From: Plantago ovata
Taxonomy: Eukaryota > Streptophyta > Magnoliopsida > Lamiales > Plantaginaceae
NCBI GenBank assembly: GCA_028274465.1
Contig: CM051457.1
Span: forward strand, 99,075,982 to 99,139,981
Length of the DNA: 64,000 nt
Direction of reading: 5' to 3'
In this document: piece after piece, positions 1 through 13,216 of the stretch
Numbering within the stretch: the stretch's first letter is position 1
How the letters are laid out: each line of letters starts with the position of its first letter
The notes under the pieces: generated by a model
What the model saw: the letters and a program-made list of their open reading frames with translations, nothing else
Database searches by the model: none
Told to the model about the DNA's origin: nothing
Made by a program: the position numbers and the translations under genes

Positions 1-657
1 TTCTAAAGTATTGCGGAATAGACACGTCGAACGCAATCATTGTTTAAAAGTATTGTGGAATGGACCCGCCGACCGTGTTCTTAAGTATTGTAAAATAGAC
101 CCGTCAAATGCAAATAGTATTGTAAAGTATTGGAAAATAGACCCGTCAACCAAGTTAGTGGTCTAAAATATTGCAGAATAAACCAGTCAAATGCATTTTG
201 TGTTTAAATGTACTTCCGAATATACCCTTCTAATGCAATTAATGTTTTCAAGTATTGCGAATAGATCCGTTGAACGTAGATAGTATTTAAAGTATTGTGG
301 AATAGACCTGTCAAATGTAATTAGTATTCTAAAGCGTTGTGAATAGACCCGCCGACCGCAGTTAGTGTTCTAACGTAGTGCCAAATAGACCGTCGAACAC
401 AATTAGTGTTCTAAAGTATTGCAGAATAGACCCGTCAATCACAGTTAGTGGTATGAAATTTTGAGTAATAAACCCGCCAAATACAGTTCGTATTTCTAAT
501 TAGTATTATTGAATAGACCCGCCAAACATAATTAGCGCTACAAAGTATTGTGAATAGACGCGTCGAACGCAGTTTGTGTTCTAACATATTGAACCTAACT
601 CAATTAGTACTCTAAAGCATTGTGGAATAGACCCGTCGAACGCAGTTAGTGAAATAT
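1..657. repeat. Minisatellite, ~43-bp unit, array 1
   Basis: About fifteen diverged tandem copies of a unit that reads roughly GAATAGACCCGTCGAACGCA followed by GTTAGTGTTCTAAAGTATTGCG. Copies differ by substitutions and small indels and several are cut short, so the array is old. The same unit returns at 17.75-20.2 kb, which makes this a dispersed minisatellite family and not a single locus. The left edge is cut by the window. Confidence 0.85.
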
Positions 658-3600
658 TGATTTTATTTGGGGTTTCATATACAATAAATGTTTAGGACAA
701 TTTGATATTTAGAGAATATATGTTACTTAACTGTAAATTATTTTGTGTCAATTTGTAAAATATAAAAAATTGGGGACCAATGTATAATAAACAGAAATTG
801 GAGTTGTTTGGTTCAGACAAAAATCAGATTTTTGGGCGGGGACAAAAATGTCATTTCCAGGAATTAGTTCGCTGGAAGTCAAGTTCGTGGACTAATTAAA
901 GTTATCTAAATTATATGTATTACCGTATGATAATAAGTACCAACTGGGTCGTGAACGCGAGTGAAGAATAAGCGCGTCATGTGGTTTTCATAAAAGCTGA
1001 GTTTTCTCTCTTCTACTGTCTTTTGGTCTTCTTTCCCTTTTCGGTCTCTATTTCCCAGCCAAATTCCCGATTCGTACAAGATTCCTCCCAATTCAAAACT
1101 CCAATTTAATCAAAAGTCTTCTCTTCCCGTCTTCTAGATGTAATTTCGAACTCAACGGTTTATACGTAAATTCTATCGTCCCTAATGTGTATGATCCCTT
1201 CTTCATTCAATTCCAATGTGTTCATGACTTTCTATCAGATTATTAGAGAATGTTTCAAATCATAATTAATCTTTCACATAATTGATAAAACATTTTAAGA
1301 ATCAACCAATCATGTATATTCCTCTAATCTTTTTAAGTAGGTGATTAACAACAACAAACATACTAAACATATTTTAATGAATTATATAATCAATAATATA
1401 ATGTCTCACCTTCTCCAATTCCTTAGTTTACTCTCATCGAAGCTGTTACTCTGTTATCATCAATCTTAACTAAAACCAACTATTAAAATAAACCACACGA
1501 CTAATTATAAAACTTATAATAATCCAAAATTGCAGTTATGGTAGATGGTACGTTCAATCTTCATTCTTTGCCCCCACAGCCCATCTGTCATATCTCTACT
1601 CGCTATCCTAATCCATCAACGGATATTGACACTGAGCCCCCTCTATTTGTCGTCTTTGACTCTGTAATCGCTTCAAATTCATCCTTTGTTGTACCATGTA
1701 TTAATGTGTTGACCTCTCTCTCTAAATTCGCAAATTAACCAATGGATTAGGGTTTTTAATGAATAATGATGAGATGTTGATTATTTTGTGGGAAAATCTT
1801 ATATAACATGCTAAATCGATCTTATCATGCGGTATGGAGTTTCTATCGCTACAGAAAAATAGAAAGGATCGAGATAAAATGCGATTAAAGATCGCCTTGA
1901 CCGGGAGAGAAACCTGCCATTGCGCCGGGAAAAAAGTACGACGTCAACAATTGTGATGGATTCTTAATTTCTATTAGCAAGATGGGAATAATAAGCAAGG
2001 TAAAACGGAAGAATTACCTGGATTTGACGCTAAAGTAACCAATTCTCCTAACACGATCACGGCTAGGCGAAGAAAAGCTACTAAAGAGTAGTCTTCCCTC
2101 CTGCTACTATCTCCCCAGTAACGCGGTTCTGTTGGACGATCTCCCCCTGTCGCAAGGTACTATAAAGACACAAGGCCGCAATCTAGAGATGAACTCACGA
2201 GTTTATTGACTGGAATGAAAAATAATGAAGTCTTGCATGCTATTCATAATAGCCAAAATAACAGGCTTTAACCCAATAAGCTACGGGCTAAGCCCAAACT
2301 AAGAGAATATTCCCTAGCATAAACCCTAACTTGATAACTAAGAATATAGGTTAACCTAATAGAGTCTTTATTCAAAATGAAAGTAAATAAATAACAAAAT
2401 AAAGCAAACTAGGGAAAACTCCCTAGCCACCCTCCTCCATGCCGCCGACCTCTCTCAGGCTTTTGGGCCTCGTGGCCCGTCTTCTTGAGTCTTCGGCTTC
2501 TTGTGACGTCTTGGCCCAACTCAAGTATCCATCAAATTGTTTATTTCATGAACGTGATTATTACAATTGGTTGGCTGACTCAACGGTGTATAACAATTAC
2601 AATGAGAAATAAAATGGGAGATAACGACAAGATATATCATAATAATCTTAGCCAACAAGTAAATACCGAACAAAATAAAAATATCTAAGACCTTCTTTAA
2701 TAGAGTTCCACCATCTCTAGTAGAGTTTCACCATCTCTTCAACAATGTTCCAATGTGTTTTAATGTGCAACTATTTTACTTTTCTCTTTTCTATTTCCTT
2801 AATTTTCATTTAATTTCATTATTGTTTGTTTATATTGAAAAGAAAAAGAAAAAAAAAAAAGAAGTGGGTTCCAAAGGGTTTCACTGGTGGAGATGATAGG
2901 TTCCAATGAAGGGAGGGAGAGAGAGAGATTTCGCTGACTAGAGATTAACCATATTTATATCTCCTTAAGACGAACCTGTTATCATCAATGTTTAGCTCTA
3001 ATTAAGTGGAACTCTTTATTAGTTTTGAATATCGCCACATTTGTAAAGCTTGAATGTGGATTGTGCATAGTAAAATACCCACCGCCACCATAGTACAGTG
3101 TGCAGAAGAATTGAAATGGAAGTGGGTCATTCCATGGCATCGGATAACCATACATGAAGAGAAAATTTTTGCAGATTAGTGATGGTATTTCTCCCGCTCC
3201 AAACATTGCCAGTTTCCATGTGCTAGGATGTATATAGAAGTTACGTTAATTTATTTACAGCTGGCCTGTATTTATGGATAAAAATATTTGTTATCTTTAT
3301 CTGTTAGAAATAGGTTAGGATCATGAACTTTATCCGTACGTAAAGATAAAGACAAGTAGATTTAGAATTAAATCACAAACTCTATTTAGCATAGAACTCT
3401 AAGTAACCAGGACTGTACATGTCTGGTTTACTAGTAAATAAACCGAGCATGTTGTGTCTTTTTATTTACATATATTTTGCATTGAGGAATAAAGTTACTT
3501 TCCGAAAATCATGTATTTATTCCGTTACTCACTAGCGGCGCTGCCCAGCTCTTCTTCTGGTGTTCCGCCTTCATCTGTGGTTGTTCCATTCACTCAAGAA

Positions 3601-3901
3601 TGCGACCCATTCCCTTTTAATCTATTTATCCTTCACAATTTCCACTTAAATCGGAAATTTCAAAACTTAGGGGTCAAAATGTAAATGATCTAAAACCGAG
3701 GATGCGAATTGTTATTAATTATTTCCCTTTAAAAAACAAACGAAATGGATAGCTAGTTAAGTTGTTGAGTTCCTAGCATACGATCGATGTTTTGTAAGTA
3801 TGTATGTGCATATATATATTACACATAGTCAATCACTAGCTTCCCAAATTCTTTAACGGCACGCACGGTTTTGGAATTTTGGTGTAAGATTTCAACATCA
3901 A
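658..3901. other. Intergenic, no supportable gene
   Basis: AT-rich DNA without a convincing coding region. Short open frames (for example 1538-1738 on plus, 2985-3206 on minus) have no family signature and no clear splice context. Part of 1.8-2.5 kb looks like old transposon debris, but neither ends nor coding were found. 2840-2870 is a purine-rich run. The last few hundred bases should contain the SOSEKI promoter; no element could be assigned. Confidence 0.5.
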
Positions 3902-6900
3902 ATGAGTTTCCCAGGTACGTAATTTATTCATACTAAGATTTCCTCTCTTTTATCTTTTCTGTAACAAGTTCATTTTATACTCCATCTTTTATGTTTTACT
4001 TCATTGTTTTGAGCTCACTTGTTTTTTATAATCCTGTATGTTAATTAAACAGTGGTAAGCAAGACAGGAAGCAGGATCTTGGAACAGAAGACAAAGATCA
4101 AATGTAAGATTGATGTTCTTGATTAAGTAATTAACACATGTACGTATGATTTCATTGACAGCGAGTTAGCTTAAAGGCCGTTTGTATATATTCTTGATTT
4201 TGTTATTCAATGATCTCTTCATTCTCTTGTGTTCATAAATGAATGTTGTACTACCTATATGTTCATTCTTATACATACAAGTCGAGTTTTAGTGAATAAA
4301 ACCTTTAAAAATGAGATGCGGAAGCCCTTCGAGAGACATTTCTTTGGAGCTAAAATCGGCGTTATGCAACATAATAACTAGTTCTGCATTTAAATGTTTT
4401 CCATGGTTGATTTCAGACGCAGCAGAGACGATGGAAGAAGACGACGTGGGCGGCTATCGACAACAACGCATGGTTAGAAGGTCTGTTCCATAACTATATA
4501 TTTGACTTAATTGCTAATTTATAAGAGTTTTATTTGTTTATTTTACTTGCAAATTGTTATATATATAATATATGGCATACAACTATATATGTTAAATGAT
4601 CTAGCACCTTTAGTGGGAGTTTATCAGTTAGCTCAACAGAAGAATGAGATTGTTGATTTTGTTTCACAACATAAAAAAACATACTCCGTTTCATTAAAAA
4701 GTTCCTAACAGGACTATTCATCGCGACCTTTGACCACGTATAACTCCTAAATTACATTAGAGAAAATATAATAAATTATACTATGAAATTAAATGGAGTA
4801 TATTTTTATAATCAATTTTTACTTTATATTGATACAGTTTAATTTAAAAGTTATACGTGGTCAAAGGTCGCGCTGAATAATCCGCTTAGGAACTTATTAA
4901 TGAAACGGAGATAGCATTACATACCTCCGGCAGCTTATTAGAAAAAGATGCAATTATTTATTTTCCACATTTAGTAAAAAAGCAAGTTTGTAAGCTCTAA
5001 TGTTAAACTTTTGGTTACCTAACTAACATGGGGATATTTATCAATTAATTTTACTAAAGACAGGAACCAAACATGCAGTCTCAACTAATTTTAGTAGAGT
5101 GTATCTTGAGTCGATGCCATTTGTTTTGTGAATACCACACATGTAATATATAATACTTTTTCACCGCAAAACACATTAAAATTTGATTAAAAGAGGTAAT
5201 TTACATCTTAAACTTTGACCATTTATGTTAAATGCCCTATAACTTTGCAGGCTTGTGTTTTGCCCCATAAACTTTGTACATTTTTTTTTCAAATTGTCCC
5301 GTTGACTATGCAAAATTATACTTGCCACTGTACGTGGTCTAGAAATTTATGCAATCTATGACATGAAATTTTGAATTTATTTGCTTTTTTTGCATGGGGA
5401 CACTTAGCACGAATGGTTAAAATTTTAGGGGAAAATCATTTTTTCATCTTGAAATATTATATTCATCTTGAAATATTATATTATAATGTAGATTAGCATA
5501 TCGTGACATAGAAGAAACCGCGAGTAAAAAATTTAATTAGTACTTAGTTTGGTCGTAATCCAAATGGGTAGTTAAGTTTGGTCCCAAATTAAGGGGATCA
5601 TCAAGTAGAGTAACATGCAGGGAGTAAGCTAACAAGAGCATAGTCCAAATCAAGTAGTTATAAGGGTTAGCCATATGCACCATTTTAAACAACTTCACTA
5701 CCGTGCAGGCTACCAACCAAATGATGGATATATATTATTAGATCAAGTAGATCCTAAGTTTGGTTCATTACTGATAACTACTCCTGCCCGGCTTATGTTG
5801 ATCAATTTTTAAATTATTTTATCCATATTAGTTTTCCAGTATTTCTTGGAGGGTATTATAATTGGGTCAATATGGGATGAGACTTCGTGAATTAATTGTA
5901 ACATGTTCCCTCACGTATAGCTAGACTAACAACTATATATACATTGATTTAAATCCATCATAAATAATTATCATCATGTTAAGCCTGCAGATATGATATC
6001 ATATTACAATTGAAACACTTCTATAGCTTTAAAATGACTTTTTGAAAGAATAAAACTATTAATCTATATATTGAGCGTTTGTTTGGCAAAACAAACTGAT
6101 AAGGTCACTGGTAGCTAATAAGTTGACTGGTAACTGATCAATCATCTTATTTTTATTTTACTCCATAGAGTAGCTTCTCAAATCAGTCATCTTATTTAAA
6201 TTCACCTAAGAGACTTATTTAGTCAAATGGTCAAATAACATAATCTCACCTTTTAGGTTAACTGATAAGGTGACGCCAAAAAGACACTTATTAGTTTATG
6301 ACCTCCTCCTAGCTAAGTAGGAGTGTATAGTTCCATGGGGAAATTATTCCATGGTTTATAAATAAGTTGTAGACCATGTGGTTTGAAATCAACCACATCA
6401 CTTGGACAATGTGATGTGGCTAACGGTTAGTCACATGGTTTATGAACTTACTCATAAATTAACTTCACATAAGAATTTTCCGCTCCACGAGGGTTGAGAT
6501 GCAAACAATGAAATAAATAAATAGATTGAAAACTGCATTTCACCACTATTTTTAAGGTCGTATATAATTTTACTACCTTGTTAATTACATAATCAACATT
6601 CGTCCATTAAAAATCATATTTTGGTCCAATATTACATATTTGCGTTGACCAAAAGAATTTTTTAAACTGCTATTTTGCAAATCAAACAAGCCTTAAGGTA
6701 AAAATAAAAAAAAATTATTTAAAAAAATTAAGAGCGGTGGCTTTCTGGCGGAGCTCCGCCAATAGTTTTCACCATTATTCTTTTCCTTGAAATATACTAC
6801 TCCGTAGTATATCTGTTTGATTCTGAAAATATGAAAAGGGACTGAATGGTAATCTCTGTGTTTTAATTTGCATTTGGTCAATTAGTAGATCAAAATGTAA

Positions 6901-9900
6901 TTATTTGTCATTACTTGTATCCACTTCCTGTCCTTGGGTTCATTTTATTTGGAGGCTATAAGAAGCTACTATTTTGAGATTAAATTTGAAAAAGCAACGA
7001 AATTAGAGAATTAGTAACTATATCTCTTTTTGTGGTGAGACGTCACTTAACGATTAACATCATATCTTAGAGTATCTCTTTTAATTAAGAAGGCAAAAGT
7101 TGAATCCATTTTTCCGGTATGTTTAGAAGATTTAAAATTAAACCATATTATATGAATTAATTACCATGCCTAATTAACATATGATATTGTCCTCACTAAA
7201 TGAACGGACTTTCTCCATAAAAAGACGCAACCAATTCAAAATGATGCATAAATTATTACGTATACAATGAACCTTTGATGATTAATTAGAGAATACTATA
7301 ATTGTAAAATCATGCATGCAAAGAAAGTTTCTTGGAGATCTAGTTAACATAAAAGTGTTAGTCAAAATTTAACATCTCTTAATTAATTACCACACAAACT
7401 CACCATATCAAGGGGTTTCAGTTAAACAATTCTCGCGGGAGACCAAGTTTTCCTTTTTAATAGTCTCATTCCCAATTCCCATCCATATCTTTACCATATT
7501 TAGTCCGAACATAAAGAATTCGTTGGGACAGACGTAACACACAGTAGTAACTTATTTCAACAACTCAGTGTTATAAAACACACACACTTGTCTTGTTAAC
7601 AGCAAAACTACACACTAGTACTATTACTAGGTATGTTCTTTTAGGCCTGCCAGAAATGTTAAAACTAGTAGCATTTTTTTTGGTGTAACAAAAGCAGGCC
7701 GGCAAAGAAGAAAGATTTCTTTTCTTGGGTTTCACTAATTGATAATCAAATCTTCCATTGTTTTTGTTTTGTTCTGTTCGAAACAAAAACATAAGTATTT
7801 GTACTATCTTGGCCTAAAAAGGAGTATTTTGTGTTCCTTTTTTTTCCCTGTTTTTATCTTTTTTTACCACTTTGCACAGGAGACTGATGGAGGCACACAA
7901 CGGTTCTGAAGTCAGGCGTCTGCACATCGTCTACTTCCTCTGTCGAAAGGGTCGTATCGAACATCCTCATCTTGTTCGCGTTCATCACCATTCCAGAAAT
8001 GGTGTTCGTTTACGTGGTACGTATGTACACACTATAGTACTAGTTTTCCTATTCAGTAGTATCTGTTACACGCGACTAATTTACATGTTGTTATAATGAT
8101 CTCAGATATTAAGAGATGGTTGGGAGAATTGCGCGGAAAAGACATGCCACAATTGTTTGCTTGGTCATACAAGAGGTAGATTTTTTTAAATGATGAACAT
8201 GATATGATCCAATTTGGAATTTATATTGTTGTAGTGAAATTGAGATTTCTTGTTTTAAATTTTTTGGGAACAGGAAGTACAAGACTCGTTATGTTTGGCA
8301 AGATTTACTAGATGATGATCTCATCACTCCAATTTCAGACAATGAATATGTTCTCAAAGGATCAGAGGTTTCTTCAACTCTTAATAAAGGTAAATCTTCT
8401 TCGTGAGTGACAAAACAGTGTGACATCTTTCACGAATAATTAACTGTTTGTGCAATTTATTAAGATGTAATAGTATTTGTTTCTGAAAATACAGACTTCT
8501 CATGCTCAGAGAAACAGCTACTTACTGAACCAGAAAGCGGCGGAGACATCAAGAACTCATCCAAAGAAGCGAACCACAGCCATTCATCAGAGACATCAAT
8601 GTACATCTCCACGAAATCATCATCTGAAATCGAGGAAGAGTCTCCGACGTTCAGCTCAGAGACATCCACATTGACAGATGACACGTCGAAGCCTGAAATG
8701 GAGAAGAGTTCGGATTCAACTAATCATGAAAAGCCAGAAGCAGACGAAAAGATTGAGAATCCGTTTTATAACAAGAAGAACAAGAGGAAGAGCAGCACCA
8801 ATGTTAAGATTAACGAGAAGGCTAATACGACTGCTTCTGCTTCTTCTGGTTCGTCTGACAAGACATCATCACCCTCATCCGAGCCAAATGTGCACAAGAG
8901 CAAGAGTCGCAATTCAAATGGTGCAACAAATGTGTTCCGTAACCTCATCAGTTGTGGAACGAGTGATGCGAATGACTCTGCTGTAGTGATGGTCAATAAG
9001 CAAAACAGGCCGTTTATGAACATGTGCTCAAGCGATGAGAGGAACGTACGTTCAACTGAAATAAGCAAGAGGGAGAAGCTTGGAGGGTCTCAGAGGATTC
9101 TTGGAAATCCTATTTGGACTCAACCACCATGGAGTGGCAGGTAACTAGTGATATATGCTTGTATGAGACGGTTTAACGTGTTAGACTGGTTGAAATGCAT
9201 GTCCAAATACCAAATGGTTCCTATTTTACTCTAGTCTTCTAGTTCTGACATATTTCAATCTTGCAGAAAGAGCTGTGATGGGGTGAAGGATGCAACAAAG
9301 AGCAAAAGTGAATTTAGAGACCAAAAGGGATTTTGTCCTGCTGCATACAAGCCAGTTAACGGCCCGAATTGCTCGTAAGTTTTTGAATTCTCTCATAAGC
9401 CCCACGCAAACATTACAGGTTCGAGCTTTTAGATACGATAGAACTCTTTCATCGTCCATCCCTAATCGTTTCGCTCTCTGTATAGAGATAAGTCTTTCCT
9501 ATCATATGGATGTCCTTACTATGTCTGAACGTTTATTACAATGATGCACACAGACAGGCAATTCTTTTTCTGTATTTTTCTGTCTAACTAGGAAGTAGTA
9601 GTGACTACGATGTTTCAATAGGGAGAGACGGCCCACAGTGCCCTCTCTGTTACTTTAGTGCATAAGCTATAGGAACATAGTAAATGGAGTTACTTGCCCA
9701 ATGGGTGAGAAACAGGCCTGATCATTTACATAAGCATAAAAGTCAAATCTCCAGTCATTATGTTGAACAGGTCATTCATTACAATTTGCATTTGTTTATA
9801 TGGCAGGCAATGTGGAAAGCAATTCAAACCAGAGAAACTGCACTCACATATGAAATCCTGCAAGGGGATGAAAGCCTTATCCAAGGGTGCTGCTGCTAAT

Positions 9901-9984
9901 CCTTCAACAGCTGAGGCGACATCTCGAAGATCAACAGAATCCCACAGGGAGAACGCTGTTTCTGGCTACATACTGGCTCGTTGA
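3902..9984 (+). CDS. SOK: SOSEKI (DUF966) DIX-like polarity protein
   Basis: Plant SOSEKI proteins polymerise through an N-terminal DIX-like domain and mark cell corners or edges to orient growth and division. Nine exons are inferred: 3902-3914, 4053-4103, 4417-4480, 7880-8016, 8106-8175, 8274-8389, 8495-9140, 9267-9374 and 9807-9984. All junctions are GT-AG, phases agree, and the predicted protein is 460 residues. The DIX-like/DUF966 domain spans about residues 53-146 ([58 protein letters not shown]). A Ser/Lys/Glu-rich linker follows, then the conserved block RNLISCGT and, further on, [18 protein letters not shown]. The C-terminus carries a Cys/His zinc-type motif ([20 protein letters not shown]) split across the last two exons. 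The first two coding exons are small and the least certain; translation could instead begin at the ATG at 4431. It converges on the DUF936 gene, leaving about 420 bp between stop codons. Which SOK paralogue it is cannot be told. Confidence 0.9.
4684..4910. mobile_element. Stowaway-like MITE in SOSEKI intron 3
   Basis: A 227-bp AT-rich segment bounded by inverted repeats: CTCCGTTTCATTAAAAAGTT on the left and AACTTATTAATGAAACGGAG on the right. Subterminal parts are also inverted (GACCTTTGACCACGTATAAC and its complement). A TA precedes the left end, as expected for Tc1/mariner-type Stowaway insertion; on the right TA follows after one base. No coding capacity. Confidence 0.85.
4911..7879 (+). 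other. Rest of SOSEKI intron 3
   Basis: Intron sequence of about 3.0 kb downstream of the MITE, ending in a T-rich tract and TTTGCACAG acceptor. AT-rich. No coding region recognised; open frames at 6693-6881 and 7571-7792 (minus) have no family features. 6070-6300 has the look of a degraded small transposon, but no clear termini. Confidence 0.5.
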
Positions 9985-10405
9985 TTTTTTCGTATAAGTT
10001 CATTTACAATCTTACTTATTTCAGTGATAACAAACCTCATTAGTTCTTTTCAAGTTCTCAAAATGAACATTTTTCTGTATGTACATGGCACAATTCATAG
10101 GAAAATTTACATGGTAGAAATCCAGAGAACAGTCTAACAAGCAAACTAAGAAATGAACCAATGAATCCATAAACAAAATGCATCTCTTTTAGGTCTAAAT
10201 CATGAGAACATTTTACAGAAAAGGTTTGCCTACTCACCGGATGGCACTTTTGAGTTCTAAACGTCACAGATGTTCTCCTGAAAGTATAAGAACTCTCAAA
10301 CTACAGTTAAATCTAGGTAATGATCCATAGATCCGGTTCAGCAAAAGTTTAGACGCTAAGCTCGTCATGTCAGGTCACGTCAGTCTTATATAGTCAAGAT
10401 CATAT
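9985..10405. other. Convergent 3' flanks of SOSEKI and DUF936 genes
   Basis: A 421-bp interval between two facing stop codons. It must hold the 3' UTRs and polyadenylation regions of both genes. No other feature seen; short frames here are antisense noise. Confidence 0.6.
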
Positions 10406-13216
10406 CTACTTGCCAGAAGCTGCAGAATCGACATGGTCGAGCAGAAATCCATACAGCTTCTTACGCAACTTCTCTATCCTCTCATCACCACCCTCTTTGC
10501 CATGAAAAGCATCGTCCAACCACTTATTAACCCGTTTAAGTTGGCCAAGAATCTGGGAATTATCTTCGCTCCTCTTCAGCCCAAATCTGTTATTCAAAGA
10601 ATCTTCCAAGTAGTCCAAGAACCAATCTCGTGAAGACGAGAGCAACTTCTCTGACAAAATACCTGCATCTCTTAATCCCAAGCCAGGTGACCATGCCCGC
10701 TTTCCTGCACTTGTTTCTTTTTGTGAGGAGAGGTGCTTCCTGGAATCAGATTTTGGGAGTGAGTTTCGTACACCATGATTACTGGCATTAGTCTTATTTC
10801 TAGATGAACGGGTCTCCAAGTCTGTTTTCTCAGTTGCTCTTTCAATCACAACATAATGCCGTCTTTTGCCACCTGCAAGCGCATTTTCTCCTTCTGCATA
10901 TACGGAGAATCTAGAAAGGTCAGCTTCGATTGCAGCTTGGACCCATAATGAAGCGTTCTTACTTGTGGGACCAAGGATATTCATTTGTTCTGAACTATAG
11001 TTGTTGTCTTTTGTCATGGAAACTCTCGCGGTTTTCATAGCATTAATAACGGCAAAAGAGCTCTTCATGGTGTCGTACAGGTTGAGAAACTTCTCTACCA
11101 GTGTGTCAGAAGTGTCTTTCTCAGATGAGTCGCATAATTCAGCAAACACACTACAGACAAGGAGAGAACAAATTACACCAGTGCTCGGTTTCATATTCCC
11201 ACGCAGTGTTTACTAAAACCAAAATGTTATGAGCTAGATTGTACCTCATGCTCTGGATGACACTTTCAAGCACAGATACTTCTTCTAGTGCACGAATAGC
11301 AGAAATAAATGCAGCATTCCTAGAGCTCTTGACTCCCTGAAAATTAATATGAGAGCACAAGTCGAGAACCGGTACATAATAACATAAAATTGTGCGGCAT
11401 CTGTCAATGTGTATGTGAACGTATGTATAATGTACCTTTCCAAGGTCACTAATAGAAGAAGGAAGTGAATTCCACATGATCTCTGAATGGGACCATTTGT
11501 TAGGACTGAGGACCACTTTGTCCAAACTAGAGGGAACCTTCACATCCTCATCTGATGGTTTAGGATTTTGCATAACAGGACTTCTAACGGGCTTAGTCAA
11601 AAGCTTTGGTGAGACTAATATGTTCTTATTTTTAAGAGGTGAAATTCTAGGTGTGTTCGGCGAATTGCTCGGTAAGGTCTTATTAGTGACAACCTGCACA
11701 AAAGAAGAAAGAAAGAGAAGCTGTTAACACAGGATAAATAAGAGAATGTAAATGCAAAGCTATCCAAACTTGATTTACATGTTGGTATCACATCCGGAAA
11801 AGAATCATTAGCTACATGACATTTACCAAATGATACTATGCAAAACTAGGAAACACCTATATCTTGACCGAATCAAATATGGGATCCAAAAAGACGAACA
11901 ATGCAGTTTCCAGCACTTAGGCAGACTTAAAATTGGATCTTTGATGCCCCAACAAAATTCTAGGAATTGGTCACATATCCTTGAGCAATAAAGCATTGGA
12001 ATCGAGACTACAGACACACGCAACACTAAGTACTGATTCGTGCAAACTTACAGTAATCGTGTTTGAAGCCAAGTGATTGAACCAATGACTACCAACTTAG
12101 AAATACTCAAGACTAACGACATCGCTACAAGTTATATGACTCTGGAAACGGTTTAAACGCAGGCAGTATTAATAGTATCTTAGAAACATTTAAAGATAAA
12201 CTTACAGAATCTGTTCGTGTAGAGTTATCTTTCAGTTTCGGTTTCACCCTCTGGCCACCATTTATACTTGGAGGACCTAAGCATGAAGCAGTATCTTTTG
12301 CTCTCGGCTTCAACTCTTGGCCAGTTTTACTCTGAGGACTCCTATCCCACGCTTTACGTGCTGAATCCAAGCTCAATCGTCTATTCTCGAAACCACCAAT
12401 CTCACCAACATTTCCCACCGAAAGCCTTCTACCACCACCCTCTTTATTCCCAAAAACTTTCTTCACCTTCCCACTTAATTTGGCCTTTGTTTCGACTTTC
12501 TTAGCATTCAAAAAATCACTGGAAATCAAATCCTTAGGATCCCCAACGCAAGGCCTTCTCTTAGGCACCGGCTTAACTCCCCGTAGCACCGGAACAGGGG
12601 AGCCGGAATCGAGCCGTGTGACATGTATGAACTGGCCAAGCTGAATCTTGTCACTCAGTATTAAGTCCACATCTTGTTCTGAAACAGATACATAAGCTGA
12701 ATGCATTGAATCTGAAACCCTTACAAAGTATCCCCTGCTCTTCCATGGATCATCTTCCAATGAAGGCACAATGCCAATAACCTTTACACATACATACCAT
12801 CATCCAAGATTAGCAAAGACTTAAGATTTGAACTTTTTCCATAACTGTACTAAATAACACTAACAGATAAAACAAAATTTAGTGGTGCAAACAGAACAAA
12901 ATCAAGAAATCCAATGTGAAGTGGGGCTAATAAGACAAAAACAAAAAAATCAATTTATGCAATGAAATAGCACCCCAAATTCAAGAACTCATGAAACCAC
13001 ATAACCCTAAACACCAATTTATGCAATGAAATTTCCAACAAAAAAACAAAGTACAAAATGTGCAAGAAAAGAACAGAAAGTTGAATTTTTTGAAAATAGA
13101 AGAGAAAGAAAACATGCCTGAAGAAGAGCAGAGCGGTGTTCACCGGCGACCTTGAAATCTTTGTTGGCGACATTTTGGAGGAGTTTTTGAAGGGTCCCTG
13201 GTGTAAGAGAAGCCAT
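10406..13216 (-). CDS. DUF936 family protein, function unknown
   Basis: Five exons on the minus strand: 13118-13216, 12206-12781, 11693-11436, 11336-11245 and 11150-10406. Phases agree and give 589 residues. The N-terminus [16 protein letters not shown], then [53 protein letters not shown] and [19 protein letters not shown] is the diagnostic DUF936 block (about residues 1-125). A basic, Ser-rich linker follows, then the conserved C-terminal region beginning [20 protein letters not shown] and continuing through [20 protein letters not shown] to the end. The family is plant-specific and its molecular role is not established; no catalytic motif or membrane segment is visible. ATG at 13216 is chosen because it begins the conserved MASLTPG start; an in-frame ATG 33 bp upstream adds residues not seen in the family. 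Intron 1 uses a GC donor. Confidence 0.92.
12782..13117 (-). other. GC-AG intron 1 of the DUF936 gene
   Basis: The donor reads CAG|GCATGT and the acceptor TGTGTAAAG|GTTATTGG on the minus strand. This joins ...ALLQ to VIGIVPSLE, the expected family continuity. The only nearby GT would add four bases and shift the frame, so the GC donor is the supported choice. Confidence 0.85.

Noticed and set aside
1-657. Regularly spaced repeats reminiscent of a CRISPR array
   Set aside because: The sequence is a plant nuclear window, the unit is diverged and continuous without unique spacers, and no cas genes are present.
1538-1738. 66-residue frame on plus
   Set aside because: No family motif, no neighbouring exons and no homology that I can recognise.
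2985-3206. 73-residue frame on minus
   Set aside because: Aromatic-rich but without recognisable family or splice context; cannot be supported.
8460-9068. Open frames opposite and overlapping SOSEKI exon 7
   Set aside because: Shadows of the Ser/Lys-rich coding exon; the sense frame alone shows family motifs and splice continuity.
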